A DNA stretch of 64,000 bases from Paenibacillus castaneae (GCF_002884445.1 NZ_KZ614144.1:4012094-4076093); one strand, 5' to 3'. Positions 36,336-46,291 are shown, counted from the first letter of the stretch. Notes: a model not told the origin generated them from the letters alone. Numbers and translations are program-made.

Positions 36336-37922
36336 TTAATGATCCGTTTGCACAACATCATACTCATCATATCGGAAATAATCGAAATCAGCATGCTTGC
36401 GTTCCCCGCTTAAGTCTTGGACGCAAACACCGATAAAATTGCCTGTAAAACGAATATAATCAGCATATTCATCAGATAAATGGCTTACATCAAGCTGTGG
36501 GCCGATCACGTTCCATTCCCCTGTCTGGCCCGCATACATGAAGCTGGCCATTTCACGCTGAATACTCACCTTCAAATGGTATGTTCCATCCATAATTGGA
36601 ATATCCTGATCCAATATTTCATTATAAATTCCATTCTTCGATTGTACAATACCAATACATGTACCTAATTCATCGTGATGCGTCAGGCGCAAATAGACAT
36701 AATCTCGGGTATCGTAGAACAGAATCAATCCCGCCATTTGCTGATAATTCTCTGGACGGTATTCAATGGTTGTTTCTGCTTCACAATACATCGATTGCTG
36801 TCTACGCGCGACAAGACTTTGGCGATGTGTTGAACTCATGGACTCCTGACCATAAAGCCGTAAGAATCCTGGCCTTTCCGTTAAGGATAGCCAATCCGGA
36901 CTTGCAGGGATGCGAAGGGTGTTCCATTGCAGCCCAAGCTGTGCTCTATCAAAGTGGTCGAGGCTCGGTTCAGTTGGGAATGGATGTGATGGCAATTGAG
37001 GTGCTTGCACCACATATTGTGGCGAATTTGCTCCTCCATCAACAGCTATCCAATCATCATCCGTCCAATGACAGCGCTGAATGGCGGTTTCTCTACCGAG
37101 CATACATCGCTTATCTATTACAGGACGACCGACGAGGTGAACCATATACCACTCGCCGTTCTGCGTTTCCACTAGTGAAGCATGTCCCGCCTTCTGTAAT
37201 TCCAATTCCTGCTTGCCCGCAGATGTCAAGATTGGATTCGCGGGATCGACTTCATAAGGACCATCGATATGCCGAGAACGCGCCATCGTGACAGCGTGTT
37301 CATATTGCGTTCCACCTTCAGCTGTCAGCAAGTAATAATATCCATTTCGTTTATATAGATGCGGCCCTTCGGTTAGTCTCAGATGTGTGCCTAGAAAAAT
37401 ATTTTTCTTAGGACCAATAAGTTTCTTCTTTTCCTTCGAGTATTCCTGAAGAATAGTGCCAGCGAAAGAGTTTGTCCCTTTCCTATGATCCCAGATCATA
37501 TTCACTAACCATTGACGACCATCCTCATCATGAAATAAGGAAGGATCGAAACCGCTGCTGTTCAAATAAATAGGCTCAGACCAAGGCCCCATTATATCGT
37601 CCGCCGTCACCATATAATTATGAGTATCCTTGAAGGCTCCCATGCGACTTTTTACATCTGTATAAATAAGATAGAAAACGCCGTCATGATGGCTTAAGCA
37701 TGGCGCCCATGCACCACCGGAATTGATGTTGCCTTCCATATTCAACTGTGAAGTACGTGTCAATATCGAAGTGAGCGGACGCCAATTCACCAAATCCTTG
37801 GAATGGTGAACACGAACTCCCGGGAACCATTCAAATGTCGAAGTTGCAATATAATAGTCTTCTCCTACACGCAAGATAGATGGATCAGGATGAAATCCTC
37901 GCAGTATGGGATTGTTAATCAT
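36336..37922 (-). CDS. xynB: GH43 beta-xylosidase
   Basis: A 528-residue protein of GH43 subfamily 11/12 type. It begins INNPILRGFHPDPSI with the catalytic base aspartate, continues with SGFDPSLFHDEDG (pKa-modulating aspartate) and LTEGPHLYK (acid glutamate), and ends with the C-terminal beta-sandwich of this subgroup (from about 320). ATG 37922 has AGGAGAG eight bases upstream. No signal peptide is present, so it hydrolyses imported xylo-oligosaccharides in the cytoplasm. Arabinofuranosidase side activity is common. It lies 18 bases downstream of the pentonate dehydratase gene. Confidence 0.9.
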   Translation of the reverse strand: MINNPILRGFHPDPSILRVGEDYYIATSTFEWFPGVRVHHSKDLVNWRPLTSILTRTSQLNMEGNINSGGAWAPCLSHHDGVFYLIYTDVKSRMGAFKDTHNYMVTADDIMGPWSEPIYLNSSGFDPSLFHDEDGRQWLVNMIWDHRKGTNSFAGTILQEYSKEKKKLIGPKKNIFLGTHLRLTEGPHLYKRNGYYYLLTAEGGTQYEHAVTMARSRHIDGPYEVDPANPILTSAGKQELELQKAGHASLVETQNGEWYMVHLVGRPVIDKRCMLGRETAIQRCHWTDDDWIAVDGGANSPQYVVQAPQLPSHPFPTEPSLDHFDRAQLGLQWNTLRIPASPDWLSLTERPGFLRLYGQESMSSTHRQSLVARRQQSMYCEAETTIEYRPENYQQMAGLILFYDTRDYVYLRLTHHDELGTCIGIVQSKNGIYNEILDQDIPIMDGTYHLKVSIQREMASFMYAGQTGEWNVIGPQLDVSHLSDEYADYIRFTGNFIGVCVQDLSGERKHADFDYFRYDEYDVVQTDH

Positions 37923-37948
37923 GTTCCCCACTCTCCTTTAAATCTTGT

Positions 37949-39940
37949 TTAACTGTTCATTATTTCCTGGCCTTCTGCCGTGTTCATACCCGCTTCCAGC
38001 AGTTTGACGATTCTATCTACGTCATAGACACATCCTCGCCATGTGCCGCCGCTCGCTGCTTGCAGTGCAGCCCATAACCTCGTGTCGTCAGGAAGATCAG
38101 GGTCTTTCGCGAGATCGGGATGTGGTTTTCTAGAAGCCAATACATTCGTTCCCACCTCCGGATTCTCCGGCACCTCACCGCTGCCTACCATTTCGACATG
38201 ACCTTCTAATTGATGGAGGTCGATACGGATGTCAATCCAATCGCCATTGCGAAGCTGGCCAACAGGTCCGCCGGCAAGGGCCTCGGGTCCAATATGACCT
38301 ATACAAGCACCAGTTGACACGCCCGAGAAGCGTGCATCTGTAAGCAGTGATACTTCCTTGCCGAAAGGCAGATGCTTGAGCGCTGAAGTCAGCTGATAAG
38401 TCTCTTCCATCCCCGTACCCGATGGGCCGCGTCCAATGAGTACCATAATATCCCCGGCAACGATGCCTTTGTTTTTAATCGCATGGATTGCCGCACGTTC
38501 CGTCGTGAACACTTTCGCCCTGCCGACGTGGCGATAGACCCCATCACTGTCAACCATAGAAGGATCAATTGCAGTCGATTTAATAACAGAGCCCTCGGGG
38601 CAAATGTTTCCAGTCGGGAAGGTCACAGTCGAGGTCAGCCCCGCTTGTTTGGCGCGTTCCGGGCTGAAGATGACGCGGTCAGGATCAATCCCCTCGTTCT
38701 CCAGCAAATGTCGGCGCATGCGGTGGCGGCGTTCTGACGATTCCCACCAATCCAGCGTCTCCCCGATCGTATTACCTGTTACCGTAAGCGACTTCTCATT
38801 GAGCACACCAAGTTTGCGCATATGCAGCATAACCTCAGGCACACCACCTGCAAGGAAAGCTCTTACTGTCGGGTGATGTTCTGGTCCATTAGGGAGAACG
38901 CTAACTAATCGCGGAACACTACGGTTGACTTCTGCCCAATCAGCGACCGTTGGCAGGGAGAGCCCCGCCGCATGTGCGATTGCAGGAATATGGAGCAGCA
39001 AATTTGTAGATCCGCCGAAGGCTGCATGAACGGCCATCGCATTACGAATGGCATGATCCGTTACAATCTGGCCTGTCGTCAGTCCGCTCTCCGCCATTTT
39101 GAGAGCAGCTCTCGCAGATTGCCGTGCCATTTCCTCCCACACCGGCTGTCCTGACGGTGCCAGTGCTGCATGAGGAACGGTCATACCAAGAGCCTCCGCT
39201 ATAACCTGTGCCGTTCCCGCTGTACCTAAGAACTGACAGCCTCCACCAGGTGTCGCGCACGCGCGGCAACCGAGATCAGCCGCTTCCTCAAGCGAGAGTT
39301 CACCATTCGTATATCTAGCGCCAATCGTTTGGATCTTGCCTGCATCCTCGCCTTGGGTCGGTGGAAGAGTAACGCCGCCTGGAACAATTACGCCGGGAAG
39401 TTTGCCCATCCCTGCCAGGGCCAACATCATGGATGGCAATCCTTTGTCACAAGTGCCTACCCCCAATACGGCCGAGCGTTGCGGCAAGGAACGAATAAGA
39501 CGTCTTAATACCATAGCCGCATCATTTCGGAACGGCAGTGAATCGAACATCCCCGTCGTCCCTTGCGAACGGCCATCACAAGGATCACTAACGAAACCCG
39601 CGAACGGCACGCCACCAAGACCTGCGATTTCCTCCGCTGCGGCTTTCATCATGATTCCAACTTCCCAATGCCCCGTATGATAGCCAAGAGCGATCGGGCG
39701 GCCGTCCTCATCTCGAATGCCGCCTTGGGTTCCAAGAATAAGTATTTGCTTTCCTAAAAGCTTCTTCGGATCCCATCCCATGCCAACGTTCTGTGTTAAT
39801 CCGAATAAATCACCGCTTGGTGAATTACGAAGCATATCCGGGGTAAGCGGCAATGAGCCGCTTGGTCCCGGAGCATGCGTATAGATGTCAAAATAAGAAT
39901 CGATATCCTTGCCCATTATCGTTTCAAAGCCTTCATTCAT
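37949..39940 (-). CDS. YjhG/YagF-type D-xylonate dehydratase
   Basis: A product of about 663 residues of the IlvD/Edd family, YjhG/YagF branch (E. coli proteins of about 655 residues). Close matches to that branch include [17 protein letters not shown] at the start, [42 protein letters not shown] and [17 protein letters not shown]. The cysteines in DPCDGR, TCDKG and GGGCQ fit the iron-sulfur cluster site. It converts D-xylonate to 2-keto-3-deoxy-xylonate. ATG 39940 is chosen by alignment length; ATG 39955 is also possible. It belongs to the IclR-controlled operon. Confidence 0.9.
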   Translation of the reverse strand: MNEGFETIMGKDIDSYFDIYTHAPGPSGSLPLTPDMLRNSPSGDLFGLTQNVGMGWDPKKLLGKQILILGTQGGIRDEDGRPIALGYHTGHWEVGIMMKAAAEEIAGLGGVPFAGFVSDPCDGRSQGTTGMFDSLPFRNDAAMVLRRLIRSLPQRSAVLGVGTCDKGLPSMMLALAGMGKLPGVIVPGGVTLPPTQGEDAGKIQTIGARYTNGELSLEEAADLGCRACATPGGGCQFLGTAGTAQVIAEALGMTVPHAALAPSGQPVWEEMARQSARAALKMAESGLTTGQIVTDHAIRNAMAVHAAFGGSTNLLLHIPAIAHAAGLSLPTVADWAEVNRSVPRLVSVLPNGPEHHPTVRAFLAGGVPEVMLHMRKLGVLNEKSLTVTGNTIGETLDWWESSERRHRMRRHLLENEGIDPDRVIFSPERAKQAGLTSTVTFPTGNICPEGSVIKSTAIDPSMVDSDGVYRHVGRAKVFTTERAAIHAIKNKGIVAGDIMVLIGRGPSGTGMEETYQLTSALKHLPFGKEVSLLTDARFSGVSTGACIGHIGPEALAGGPVGQLRNGDWIDIRIDLHQLEGHVEMVGSGEVPENPEVGTNVLASRKPHPDLAKDPDLPDDTRLWAALQAASGGTWRGCVYDVDRIVKLLEAGMNTAEGQEIMNS

Positions 39941-39969
39941 ACTCACACCATCCATCCCTTGTGTTGTCG

Positions 39970-41433
39970 TTATGGCTTAATGAATACGGTTTTGATTGAA
40001 GTATAGAATTCAATAGCGGCTTGGCCTTGCTCCCTTGAATGCGAACTGGACTGTTTCATACCGCCGAACGGTGCTTGAAGCTCAACACCGGCTGTTTCTG
40101 CATTAATACGGACGAGACCTGCTTCCATATCTTGAACGAACTGCAAAGCGTTTCCGATATTACGGGTATAAATTGATGCGCTAAGACCATAGTCCGTATC
40201 GTTCGCAATCTCTATCGCTTCTTGAATATCATTCACTTCGATTAGTGTAAGCACAGGCCCGAATATTTCTTCTTGAGCAATCGACATTTTTGAAGTCACT
40301 TTATCAAAAATCGCTGGCGTGACATAGAAGCCATCGGATAATGCACCCTCAGTTGGTCTTGTGCCGCCATACAGCAATACTGCCCCTTCTTCTACACCCT
40401 TACTAATGTAGGATAGAACGGTTTCCATTTGTTTTTCATTCGCACATGGACCTAACCATGTCTGTCCATCCATTCCATCTCCAACCTTCAATTCAGTCAC
40501 CTTCTGGAGCAGCTTCGACTTGAACTCCTCATAAACATCCCTCACTACGATAACTCGGCTTGTCGCAGTGCACTTCTGACCAGTAGAACGAAGACCCCCG
40601 CTAATTGTCGCTTCAACCGCAAGATCAATGTCTGCATCTGCGGCAATTAGGATCGGATTTTTCCCGCCCATCTCCAGCTGATACTTAGCTCCTCGTGCCA
40701 ACGCCGCTTGCCCTACGGCTTGCCCTACCGCGTTGGAGCCCGTGAAGGTGATTCCGTTAATATCAGCATGTTCCGCAATACCTTGACCAATGACGCTGCC
40801 ACTGCCTACGATCATATTCAGAACACCGGCTGGTAAGCCTGCATCATGGAAGCATTGCATAACTTTCGCTGCTGTAACCGCTGTTTCCGCTGCTGGCTTC
40901 CATACGACCGAGTTCCCATATATTAAAGCAGGTGCGATTTTCCAAATAGGAATAGCAACTGGGAAATTCCAAGGGGAGATCACCCCTACCGTTCCGAGCG
41001 GCGACCTTGTAGTATACAAGAATGCATCTGCATCGGAAGAAGGTATAACATCACCAATTTTACGCATGCCTTCTCCTGCATAATAACGCAGAATGGCCAC
41101 TCCACGTGCCGTCTCGCCCTTCGCCTCGGGTAATGTCTTACCCATTTCCCTCGTCATCGCTTCACCGATTTCATTCATTCTACTTTCCATAATATCAGCT
41201 GCTTTGAACAGCAAATTGCCCCGCTGTAATCCAGTTAGCTTACGCCAAGCGAGCTTGGCCGCCTTTGCAGCTGCAACGGCATCCTCTAAATCCTGTTTAG
41301 ACGAATCTGGGATCATACCTACGACTTCATTTTTATTTGCTGGACTTATACTTTTCTGCGTTCTGCCGCTCTCGGAGCTTCTCCATTCGCCATTAATGTA
41401 GTTGTAATATATTGGGTGATTTATATTTACCAT
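39970..41433 (-). CDS. Alpha-ketoglutarate-semialdehyde dehydrogenase
   Basis: A 487-residue aldehyde dehydrogenase. Visible are the NAD-binding [28 protein letters not shown], the general base in LEMGGKNPI and the catalytic cysteine in [14 protein letters not shown]. Length and GQKCTATSR fit the YcbD/KGSADH group that oxidises 2,5-dioxopentanoate to 2-oxoglutarate. It stands between the keto-deoxy-pentonate dehydratase and pentonate dehydratase genes, so it is the last step of the oxidative pentose route. It could also serve glucarate or hydroxyproline routes, but no such genes are here. Confidence 0.9.
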   Translation of the reverse strand: MVNINHPIYYNYINGEWRSSESGRTQKSISPANKNEVVGMIPDSSKQDLEDAVAAAKAAKLAWRKLTGLQRGNLLFKAADIMESRMNEIGEAMTREMGKTLPEAKGETARGVAILRYYAGEGMRKIGDVIPSSDADAFLYTTRSPLGTVGVISPWNFPVAIPIWKIAPALIYGNSVVWKPAAETAVTAAKVMQCFHDAGLPAGVLNMIVGSGSVIGQGIAEHADINGITFTGSNAVGQAVGQAALARGAKYQLEMGGKNPILIAADADIDLAVEATISGGLRSTGQKCTATSRVIVVRDVYEEFKSKLLQKVTELKVGDGMDGQTWLGPCANEKQMETVLSYISKGVEEGAVLLYGGTRPTEGALSDGFYVTPAIFDKVTSKMSIAQEEIFGPVLTLIEVNDIQEAIEIANDTDYGLSASIYTRNIGNALQFVQDMEAGLVRINAETAGVELQAPFGGMKQSSSHSREQGQAAIEFYTSIKTVFIKP

Positions 41434-41463
41434 TTTAATCTTCCTCTCTTTTTAAAATGTCTA

Positions 41464-42339
41464 TTAGGCCATAACAGCAGTATTCACTAGTGTTCCAAGG
41501 CTGGTGATTTCAATTTCAATGATATCTTCAGGTGCAAGTGTGAACTTATTCGGAGGAACGATACATGTTCCCGTGAGTAGAACCGTACCATCGTACACAA
41601 TATTATCCCTGTGCAGAAAGGAAACGAGTTCCTCCAGCTTGCGCTTAAGCTGTCCTGTGCTTGCTGATTCATCGACTACTTTTTTTCCATCCCTATATAT
41701 CCGCAAAGTGATCTGCAACTGATAGGGATCTTGAATCGTTTCGGCTAATCTGATGACAGGTCCAATTGAGCATGATTGTTTCCAAACCTTGGCTTGCGGA
41801 AGATATAACGGATTCTCTCCTTCAATATCGCGGCAGCTCATATCGTTGCCAATAATGTATCCTACAATATCGCCTCGCTTATTCAAAACCAAACCAAGCT
41901 CTGGTTCCGGAACCTGCCAATTCGAGTCGCTTCTCAAGCAAACATTATCCAAATGGCCAACCGTTCGAGCTGCTGTAGATTTCATGAACAATTCTGGTCT
42001 TTCCGCATCATACACCTTGTCATAGTAGGTGGATGCATTCAGCTTGCCGCCAGTCGCCTCATAATTTCTAGCTTCCTTGCTGCGCGCATAGGTTACACCG
42101 GCCGCCCATACTTCAGGGGCAGCTACAGGCATAAGTAATTCAAGACTATCAAACTCCCTGTCCAGCGGCTGAGTTGAACGGATCAGATCGTTCACGTCTT
42201 CAAGTGGTGTTTTTCCTGCCTTCTCGATTCGTTCAAGGAATGATATAAAGTCCGAATCCGCCAATCTGTATACTTTATCCTCGTCAGTTACAGCAGCCAA
42301 ACATTGCTCTACGCCATCACGATATCGAATAATTCTCAT
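41464..42339 (-). CDS. Fumarylacetoacetase-fold 2-keto-3-deoxy-pentonate dehydratase
   Basis: A product of about 291 residues of the fumarylacetoacetate hydrolase fold. Metal-site acids are in VPEPELGLVLN and IGNDMSCRDIEGENPLY, and VWKQSCSIGPVIRL follows. In this operon the expected reaction is dehydration of 2-keto-3-deoxy-xylonate or -arabinonate to 2-oxoglutarate semialdehyde. ATG 42339 is preferred, with GGAGAGG eight bases upstream; the longer frame to 42381 would code through the operator. It is the first gene of the catabolic operon. Confidence 0.87.
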   Translation of the reverse strand: MRIIRYRDGVEQCLAAVTDEDKVYRLADSDFISFLERIEKAGKTPLEDVNDLIRSTQPLDREFDSLELLMPVAAPEVWAAGVTYARSKEARNYEATGGKLNASTYYDKVYDAERPELFMKSTAARTVGHLDNVCLRSDSNWQVPEPELGLVLNKRGDIVGYIIGNDMSCRDIEGENPLYLPQAKVWKQSCSIGPVIRLAETIQDPYQLQITLRIYRDGKKVVDESASTGQLKRKLEELVSFLHRDNIVYDGTVLLTGTCIVPPNKFTLAPEDIIEIEITSLGTLVNTAVMA

Positions 42340-42353
42340 TTTAGCCTCTCCTT

Positions 42354-42386
42354 GTTTTATAATATAAAACAGCGTTCTCAAATTAC
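42354..42386 (-). promoter_or_regulatory. Promoter and IclR operator of the pentonate operon
   Basis: A perfect inverted repeat GTTTTATA-N-TATAAAAC lies at 42354-42370, just before the ribosome-binding site. On the minus strand TTGTAA and TATTAT (inside the dyad) are 18 bases apart, so repressor binding would cover the -10 element. The same dyad with the same flank (GYGTTCTMAAA) occurs upstream of the IclR gene. Confidence 0.7.
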
Positions 42387-42457
42387 AACGTAAATCGACT
42401 CACTTTCATCACGTTTCGTACTATCATTAACTTAAAAGTATTGCTCAGAACCTATAC

Positions 42458-43219
42458 TTAGAACTGATAACCTAGTTGCTGAGAAATTTCACTCGTTTCC
42501 TGCCGAATTAGGGCAATTAATTGTGCCATTTCTTGATCATCAACGTGTGCTACCATGGTGGATATGCTCAACGCCGCTATTACTTGTCCATTATGATTGA
42601 ATATCGGAGCAGCGGCGCACCGGACCCCCGGCTCATTCTCCTCATTATCAATAGCATAACCTTGCTTCCTTACTTGCTCCAACTCTTTCAAAAAAGCTTC
42701 GGGGTTGTCGATCGTCTTGTCCGTATGCTTAACAAACGTATGCCCTTCCGCAATCTGCACCTGTTCGTTGATAGACCGGAAAGCCGCCAATACCTTACCC
42801 ACGGCGCTGCTATGCAAGGGTATTCTGCGACCGATACGTGAATACCGAATTGCAGCCTTATGCCCCTCTACTTTATCAATGTATATACCTTCTTTTCCAT
42901 CATCCATAATGACCAAATGTGTCGTTTGGCCGGTGGCAGCAGACAAAGCCCTGAGATGCGGTCTAGCGATTTCCCGAATATCAAAATGATTGAGAAGCAA
43001 TTGCCCCTTCTCTATAAACCTCATCCCGAGGCGGTATTTCCCAGTCTGCTCATCCTGTGCGATGTAATCATGAACTTGAAGCGTTTTCAATAAGGAATGA
43101 ACTGTACTCTTGTGCAAATCCATTTCTGAGCTTATTTCAGACAGTTTGTACTCCATATGATGCTCATCAAATAAGTCGATAATTTTCAATGCTCTATCCA
43201 ATGCTTGAATGATTGGCAT
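42458..43219 (-). CDS. IclR-family regulator of the pentonate operon
   Basis: A 253-residue protein with an N-terminal winged helix (ALDRALKIIDLFDEHHMEYK, recognition helix MDLHKSTVHSLLKTL) and a C-terminal effector-binding GAF-like domain (GKEGIYIDKVEGHKAAIRYS, IPLHSSAVGKVLAAF). GGAGGG precedes the ATG. It lies upstream of and in line with the catabolic genes, and shares a dyad with them, so it probably represses both units and responds to a keto-deoxy sugar acid, as KdgR-type members do. Confidence 0.9.
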   Translation of the reverse strand: MPIIQALDRALKIIDLFDEHHMEYKLSEISSEMDLHKSTVHSLLKTLQVHDYIAQDEQTGKYRLGMRFIEKGQLLLNHFDIREIARPHLRALSAATGQTTHLVIMDDGKEGIYIDKVEGHKAAIRYSRIGRRIPLHSSAVGKVLAAFRSINEQVQIAEGHTFVKHTDKTIDNPEAFLKELEQVRKQGYAIDNEENEPGVRCAAAPIFNHNGQVIAALSISTMVAHVDDQEMAQLIALIRQETSEISQQLGYQF

Positions 43220-43246
43220 ATTCCCTCCCTCGCTCCCCTCCTAGTT

Positions 43247-43269
43247 ACGGTTTTATATTATAAAACCGT
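43247..43269. promoter_or_regulatory. IclR operator upstream of its own gene
   Basis: A perfect inverted repeat ACGGTTTTATA-T-TATAAAACCGT, followed by GTTCTAAAA. It contains TATAAT on the minus strand. The core is the same as at 42354-42370, which supports autoregulation. Confidence 0.7.
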
Positions 43270-43349
43270 GTTCTAAAATGTTATTGAATAAATAATAGCA
43301 AACCCTAATTGCGATGTCCACCCTCAATTACAATACGTAAAAGCGCGTT

Positions 43350-43532
43350 TCACAGCTTAACGGTCGGTTGCAAGAAGTTCAGATTTTCTCTGCGGTACGC
43401 GGGCGTACCCATTTGAATAACTTCCGCGATATCTTCGATACACTCCACATGCCCCGCATCTTGAATACTTTGCAGGTTTGCTTTGTCACCATAAGCTTTC
43501 GCTAAGATCAAAACCTTGTTCGTCTTCGTTCG
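43350..43532 (-). pseudogene. Orphan C-terminal gene remnant
   Basis: The minus-strand frame is open for about 60 codons and ends at TGA 43350-43352 (KVLILAKAYGDKANLQSIQD, then CIEDIAEVIQMGTPAYRREN and LNFLQPTVKL). It has balanced codon use and a protein-like end but no start codon with a ribosome-binding site. It lies between the xylanase terminator and iclR. I do not recognise the family. It is most likely what remains of a gene deleted from the pentose cluster. Confidence 0.5.
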
Positions 43533-43545
43533 TCAACATTAGTAT

Positions 43546-43585
43546 ACTAAAAAGTAAAGGAGCCCCATTACCGAGGCTCCTTTCT
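43546..43585 (-). terminator. Terminator of the xylanase gene
   Basis: A nine-base stem (AAAGGAGCC/GGCTCCTTT) is followed on the minus strand by ACTTTTTAG. Confidence 0.88.
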
Positions 43586-43607
43586 CCGTTTATCACCAAT
43601 TCTGTGA

Positions 43608-45398
43608 TTAAATATTTTTCAAGGTTGCGACACCAGCTTTGATGATGATTGCTCTTTTTTTACCTGAGTTGTTCCAGATGGTTTTCGTCTTTACCTCACA
43701 ACTTCCGCTTGTTGTCTTAAACGCGATAATTTTGTCAACATTTTTGAAAGGCTCCGTAGGTACTATAAACTCGATGCCGGTAACTTTATTGTCACCACTT
43801 AAATCAATCGTGATTTTCTCCGAACGGCTATTGAGCATTGAAATGATCTGTTCTACGGTAGGCGTAAATACTGCGTTGAAGTTATCGTCAAGCGTGTAAT
43901 TAAGAACTCTCTCGTTTACAATAACGTTGAAGCTATTATCGATAGACGATAGCGGAACAGCCTTGGACGCAAACAAAGTGGATCCGTTGTAAGCATCTAC
44001 CATAACGCTATACTGCCCGGCTGCAGGTGCGCGCGGAATAGTGATCTGTGCGGTGCCATTGACAACCTGGAACTCATCGCTAGATTTAATCCCGTTCTTG
44101 GCAAGATAAGCAACAACATTGTAGTTGCCAAGATCAGCAGCGGCAGCGTTAACGGTGATGTTAGCCGGAAGACCAGCAACGATAGTGTTCGATCTAGTCG
44201 AAATAGTCAGATCATTCAGCGAACGAGGCGTAAGCCCTTGTTGCATGAGATAGCCGCTCGGATTGAGAACAGCATAGAACGCTTCTTTCGGAGCCATATT
44301 GCCGTCGAACAGTAAAGGGCTATAAGTACCACGCCAGCTCTGAGAATCAGATTTGCCCCAAAAGGTTACGCGATCAATGTGGGCATCATAGGCTTTAAAG
44401 TATTCAAACAGGCGTGCGTAGTATATAGCCTGTTCTACTTGTTGCTTATAAGTAAGCGTTGGGGCAGTCGGTCCATTGTAACTGCCGTAGGGGACATCAA
44501 GCTCAGACACGCTAATTTTCACTCCAGCCTGGATGAAGCGTTGGATCGAAGCTTCAATCTGGGACACATTCGGATGCTCTGTGAAATGGTGAGATTGCAT
44601 GCCCAAGCCTTCAATAAGCTTGCGGCTAGGGTTGGTGTTGCGTGGGTCGGTTAGCCACTTTGCGTTAAGACCCTCAGCCATTTGAGCCATCGCTTCGCGC
44701 TTCCAGGCGTCTGTTTCGTTATAGTCGTTGTACTCAAGAATAGCGTTCGGATCAGCCAGACGAGCAAAGACAAATGCATCGTAAATATAGTCGGCTCCGC
44801 TCTCGCCACTGGCTGTATCAGCGCCGTTAGCATATGCGATATACCAAGGAGAGTTCTTTCGGGTGACATTTTTCCAGTCCGCGAACGGGAGAGAGCCGCC
44901 GTCAAAGGCTTCGTTAACAACGTCCCAAGAAATGACCTTTCCTGAGAAGTGTCCAGCGACTGTGGTGATATAGTCCTGCATATTCTGGCGGGCTTCACTT
45001 CGTGTAAGCGGTGTGCCATTCGTGTTCCTGTACAGCCAATTCGGAGATTGAGAGTGCCATACTAATGTGTGGCCATGAACCTTGATGCCGTTCTGTTCAG
45101 CCCAAGCTATGATAGAGTCAGCGTTCGTAAAGTTGTAAACGCCTTTCGCATTGCTGATCGTATTCGGTTTCATATGGTTTTCTGCAGTCACAACGTTATA
45201 GTAGTGCTTAAACATCTCGGTGGTTTGGGCATCAAGCTGGTTGGGTGAGGTAATATTGCCAAGTAGGAAGCTGTCCTCGTAGGTATCAGCCAACGAAGGA
45301 ACTGCGAGGTCCCACGCTACTGTAAAGAACATTCCGATTACCAGGACAACAGACATAAGAAGCGAAACAATTCCTTTGAATCTAAACTTCTTGTTCAT
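43608..45398 (-). CDS. Secreted GH10 endo-1,4-beta-xylanase
   Basis: A product of about 596 residues with a signal peptide (to about residue 37, PSLADTYED), a GH10 barrel to about residue 365 (acid/base glutamate in SWDVVNEAFDGG, nucleophile in ISVSELDVPYG, and HGHTLVWHSQSPNW), then two beta-rich modules (about 380-480 Ig-like; about 485-596 of unknown type). It should cut xylan outside the cell to xylo-oligosaccharides. The second ATG (45398) is best placed after AGGAGG. A perfect cre site upstream indicates glucose repression. It supplies substrate for the importer and xylosidase downstream. Confidence 0.93.
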   Translation of the reverse strand: MNKKFRFKGIVSLLMSVVLVIGMFFTVAWDLAVPSLADTYEDSFLLGNITSPNQLDAQTTEMFKHYYNVVTAENHMKPNTISNAKGVYNFTNADSIIAWAEQNGIKVHGHTLVWHSQSPNWLYRNTNGTPLTRSEARQNMQDYITTVAGHFSGKVISWDVVNEAFDGGSLPFADWKNVTRKNSPWYIAYANGADTASGESGADYIYDAFVFARLADPNAILEYNDYNETDAWKREAMAQMAEGLNAKWLTDPRNTNPSRKLIEGLGMQSHHFTEHPNVSQIEASIQRFIQAGVKISVSELDVPYGSYNGPTAPTLTYKQQVEQAIYYARLFEYFKAYDAHIDRVTFWGKSDSQSWRGTYSPLLFDGNMAPKEAFYAVLNPSGYLMQQGLTPRSLNDLTISTRSNTIVAGLPANITVNAAAADLGNYNVVAYLAKNGIKSSDEFQVVNGTAQITIPRAPAAGQYSVMVDAYNGSTLFASKAVPLSSIDNSFNVIVNERVLNYTLDDNFNAVFTPTVEQIISMLNSRSEKITIDLSGDNKVTGIEFIVPTEPFKNVDKIIAFKTTSGSCEVKTKTIWNNSGKKRAIIIKAGVATLKNI

Positions 45399-45462
45399 CA
45401 TATACCTCCTGTTTTGTTAAAATTAATTGAACTTCAATGGAGTAAGGTTTCTTCTCTTTCAA

Positions 45463-45476
45463 TGCAAGCGCTTTCA
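45463..45476. promoter_or_regulatory. CcpA cre site upstream of the xylanase gene
   Basis: TGAAAGCGCTTGCA on the minus strand matches the cre consensus TGWAANCGNTNNCA at every position. It is about 65 bases before the xylanase start. Confidence 0.75.
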
Positions 45477-45633
45477 TTTATTGCTTAGCGTCAACCTGAT
45501 TACAAACGACAGCACCAGCATCTTCTTCGTAGACCCTATTCTCCTCCTCTCAAGTGTGCATTCAATCTTATTATAATTGCAGGTTCGTACTTGGACAAGA
45601 GGTGTAAAATGTCGATTGATTGGAAAATAAGTC

Positions 45634-45759
45634 ATGCATCATCTGTCATATGCTGGAGCTGAACATGATATTTTCTCCGATGGAGCCGTCGATGAAGTCA
45701 ATCGTTATGCAAACGGCTTAAAAGCCCTGCTATTCTGGCATCTGCGGTCACGCTCTTAG
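45634..45759 (+). pseudogene. Remnant of a transposition-type AAA ATPase
   Basis: A 41-codon plus-strand piece (HHLSYAGAEHDIFSDGAVDE, then VNRYANGLKALL) resembles the lid region of ExeA/TniB-like ATPases that accompany Mu- or IS-type transposases. Both ends are lost. No transposase or terminal repeats remain. Confidence 0.4.
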
Positions 45760-45776
45760 ATCGGCTGAGCAGGTAC

Positions 45777-46172
45777 CTATAATCCATTATGCTGGACCAG
45801 ATCAAAACGATTGCCATACAAGTCTTCGAAGACGACTTCAACTCCCCATGGAACATCTTTGGGTTCACCTAAGAAATGAACGCCTCGTGATTTCATTTGC
45901 TCGTAATCACGACGGCAATCGTCTGTGTGGATGACAAGAAATACATGATTGGCAGCCTGACTTCCCAGTCTCTCCAGCTTCTCGTCTGTATCAGCTCTGA
46001 CCAAAACAATAGCCGTTTCATTATTACTGGAAGGTGCAACGGTCACCCATCTTATTCCACCTCCAAAAGAATTGTCCGTTATTAACTCAAACCCTAGTTT
46101 TTCCTTATAAAATGTAATGGCCTCTTCATATTCCTTTACTAAAATCGTTATGTATCCCATTTTTCTGCTCAT
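45777..46172 (-). CDS. VOC/glyoxalase-fold protein
   Basis: A 131-residue VOC protein (YITILVKEYEEAITFYKEKL, GGIRWVTVAPSSNNETAIVL, GVEVVFEDLYGNRFDLVQHN). Conserved E in the last strand and H near residue 90 fit a metal site. Often annotated as glyoxalase/bleomycin-resistance family, but the substrate is unknown. It is a separate minus-strand gene with no clear operon partner. Confidence 0.8.
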   Translation of the reverse strand: MSRKMGYITILVKEYEEAITFYKEKLGFELITDNSFGGGIRWVTVAPSSNNETAIVLVRADTDEKLERLGSQAANHVFLVIHTDDCRRDYEQMKSRGVHFLGEPKDVPWGVEVVFEDLYGNRFDLVQHNGL

Positions 46173-46220
46173 TTAACACTCACCCTTCCTATGTATTTAT
46201 TCATTCTACCCATTAATCGT

Positions 46221-46260
46221 AAAAAGGCCACTAATCAGATCTGATTCAGCAGCCCTTTTT
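46221..46260. terminator. Terminator (bidirectional)
   Basis: A long stem (AAAAAGGCC...AGCAGCCCTTTTT with the inner palindrome ATCAGATCTGAT) with A/T runs on both sides, located after the small membrane protein gene. Confidence 0.8.
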
Positions 46261-46291
46261 GATGTACATTGAACTATAGTGTCCTGTTAAT

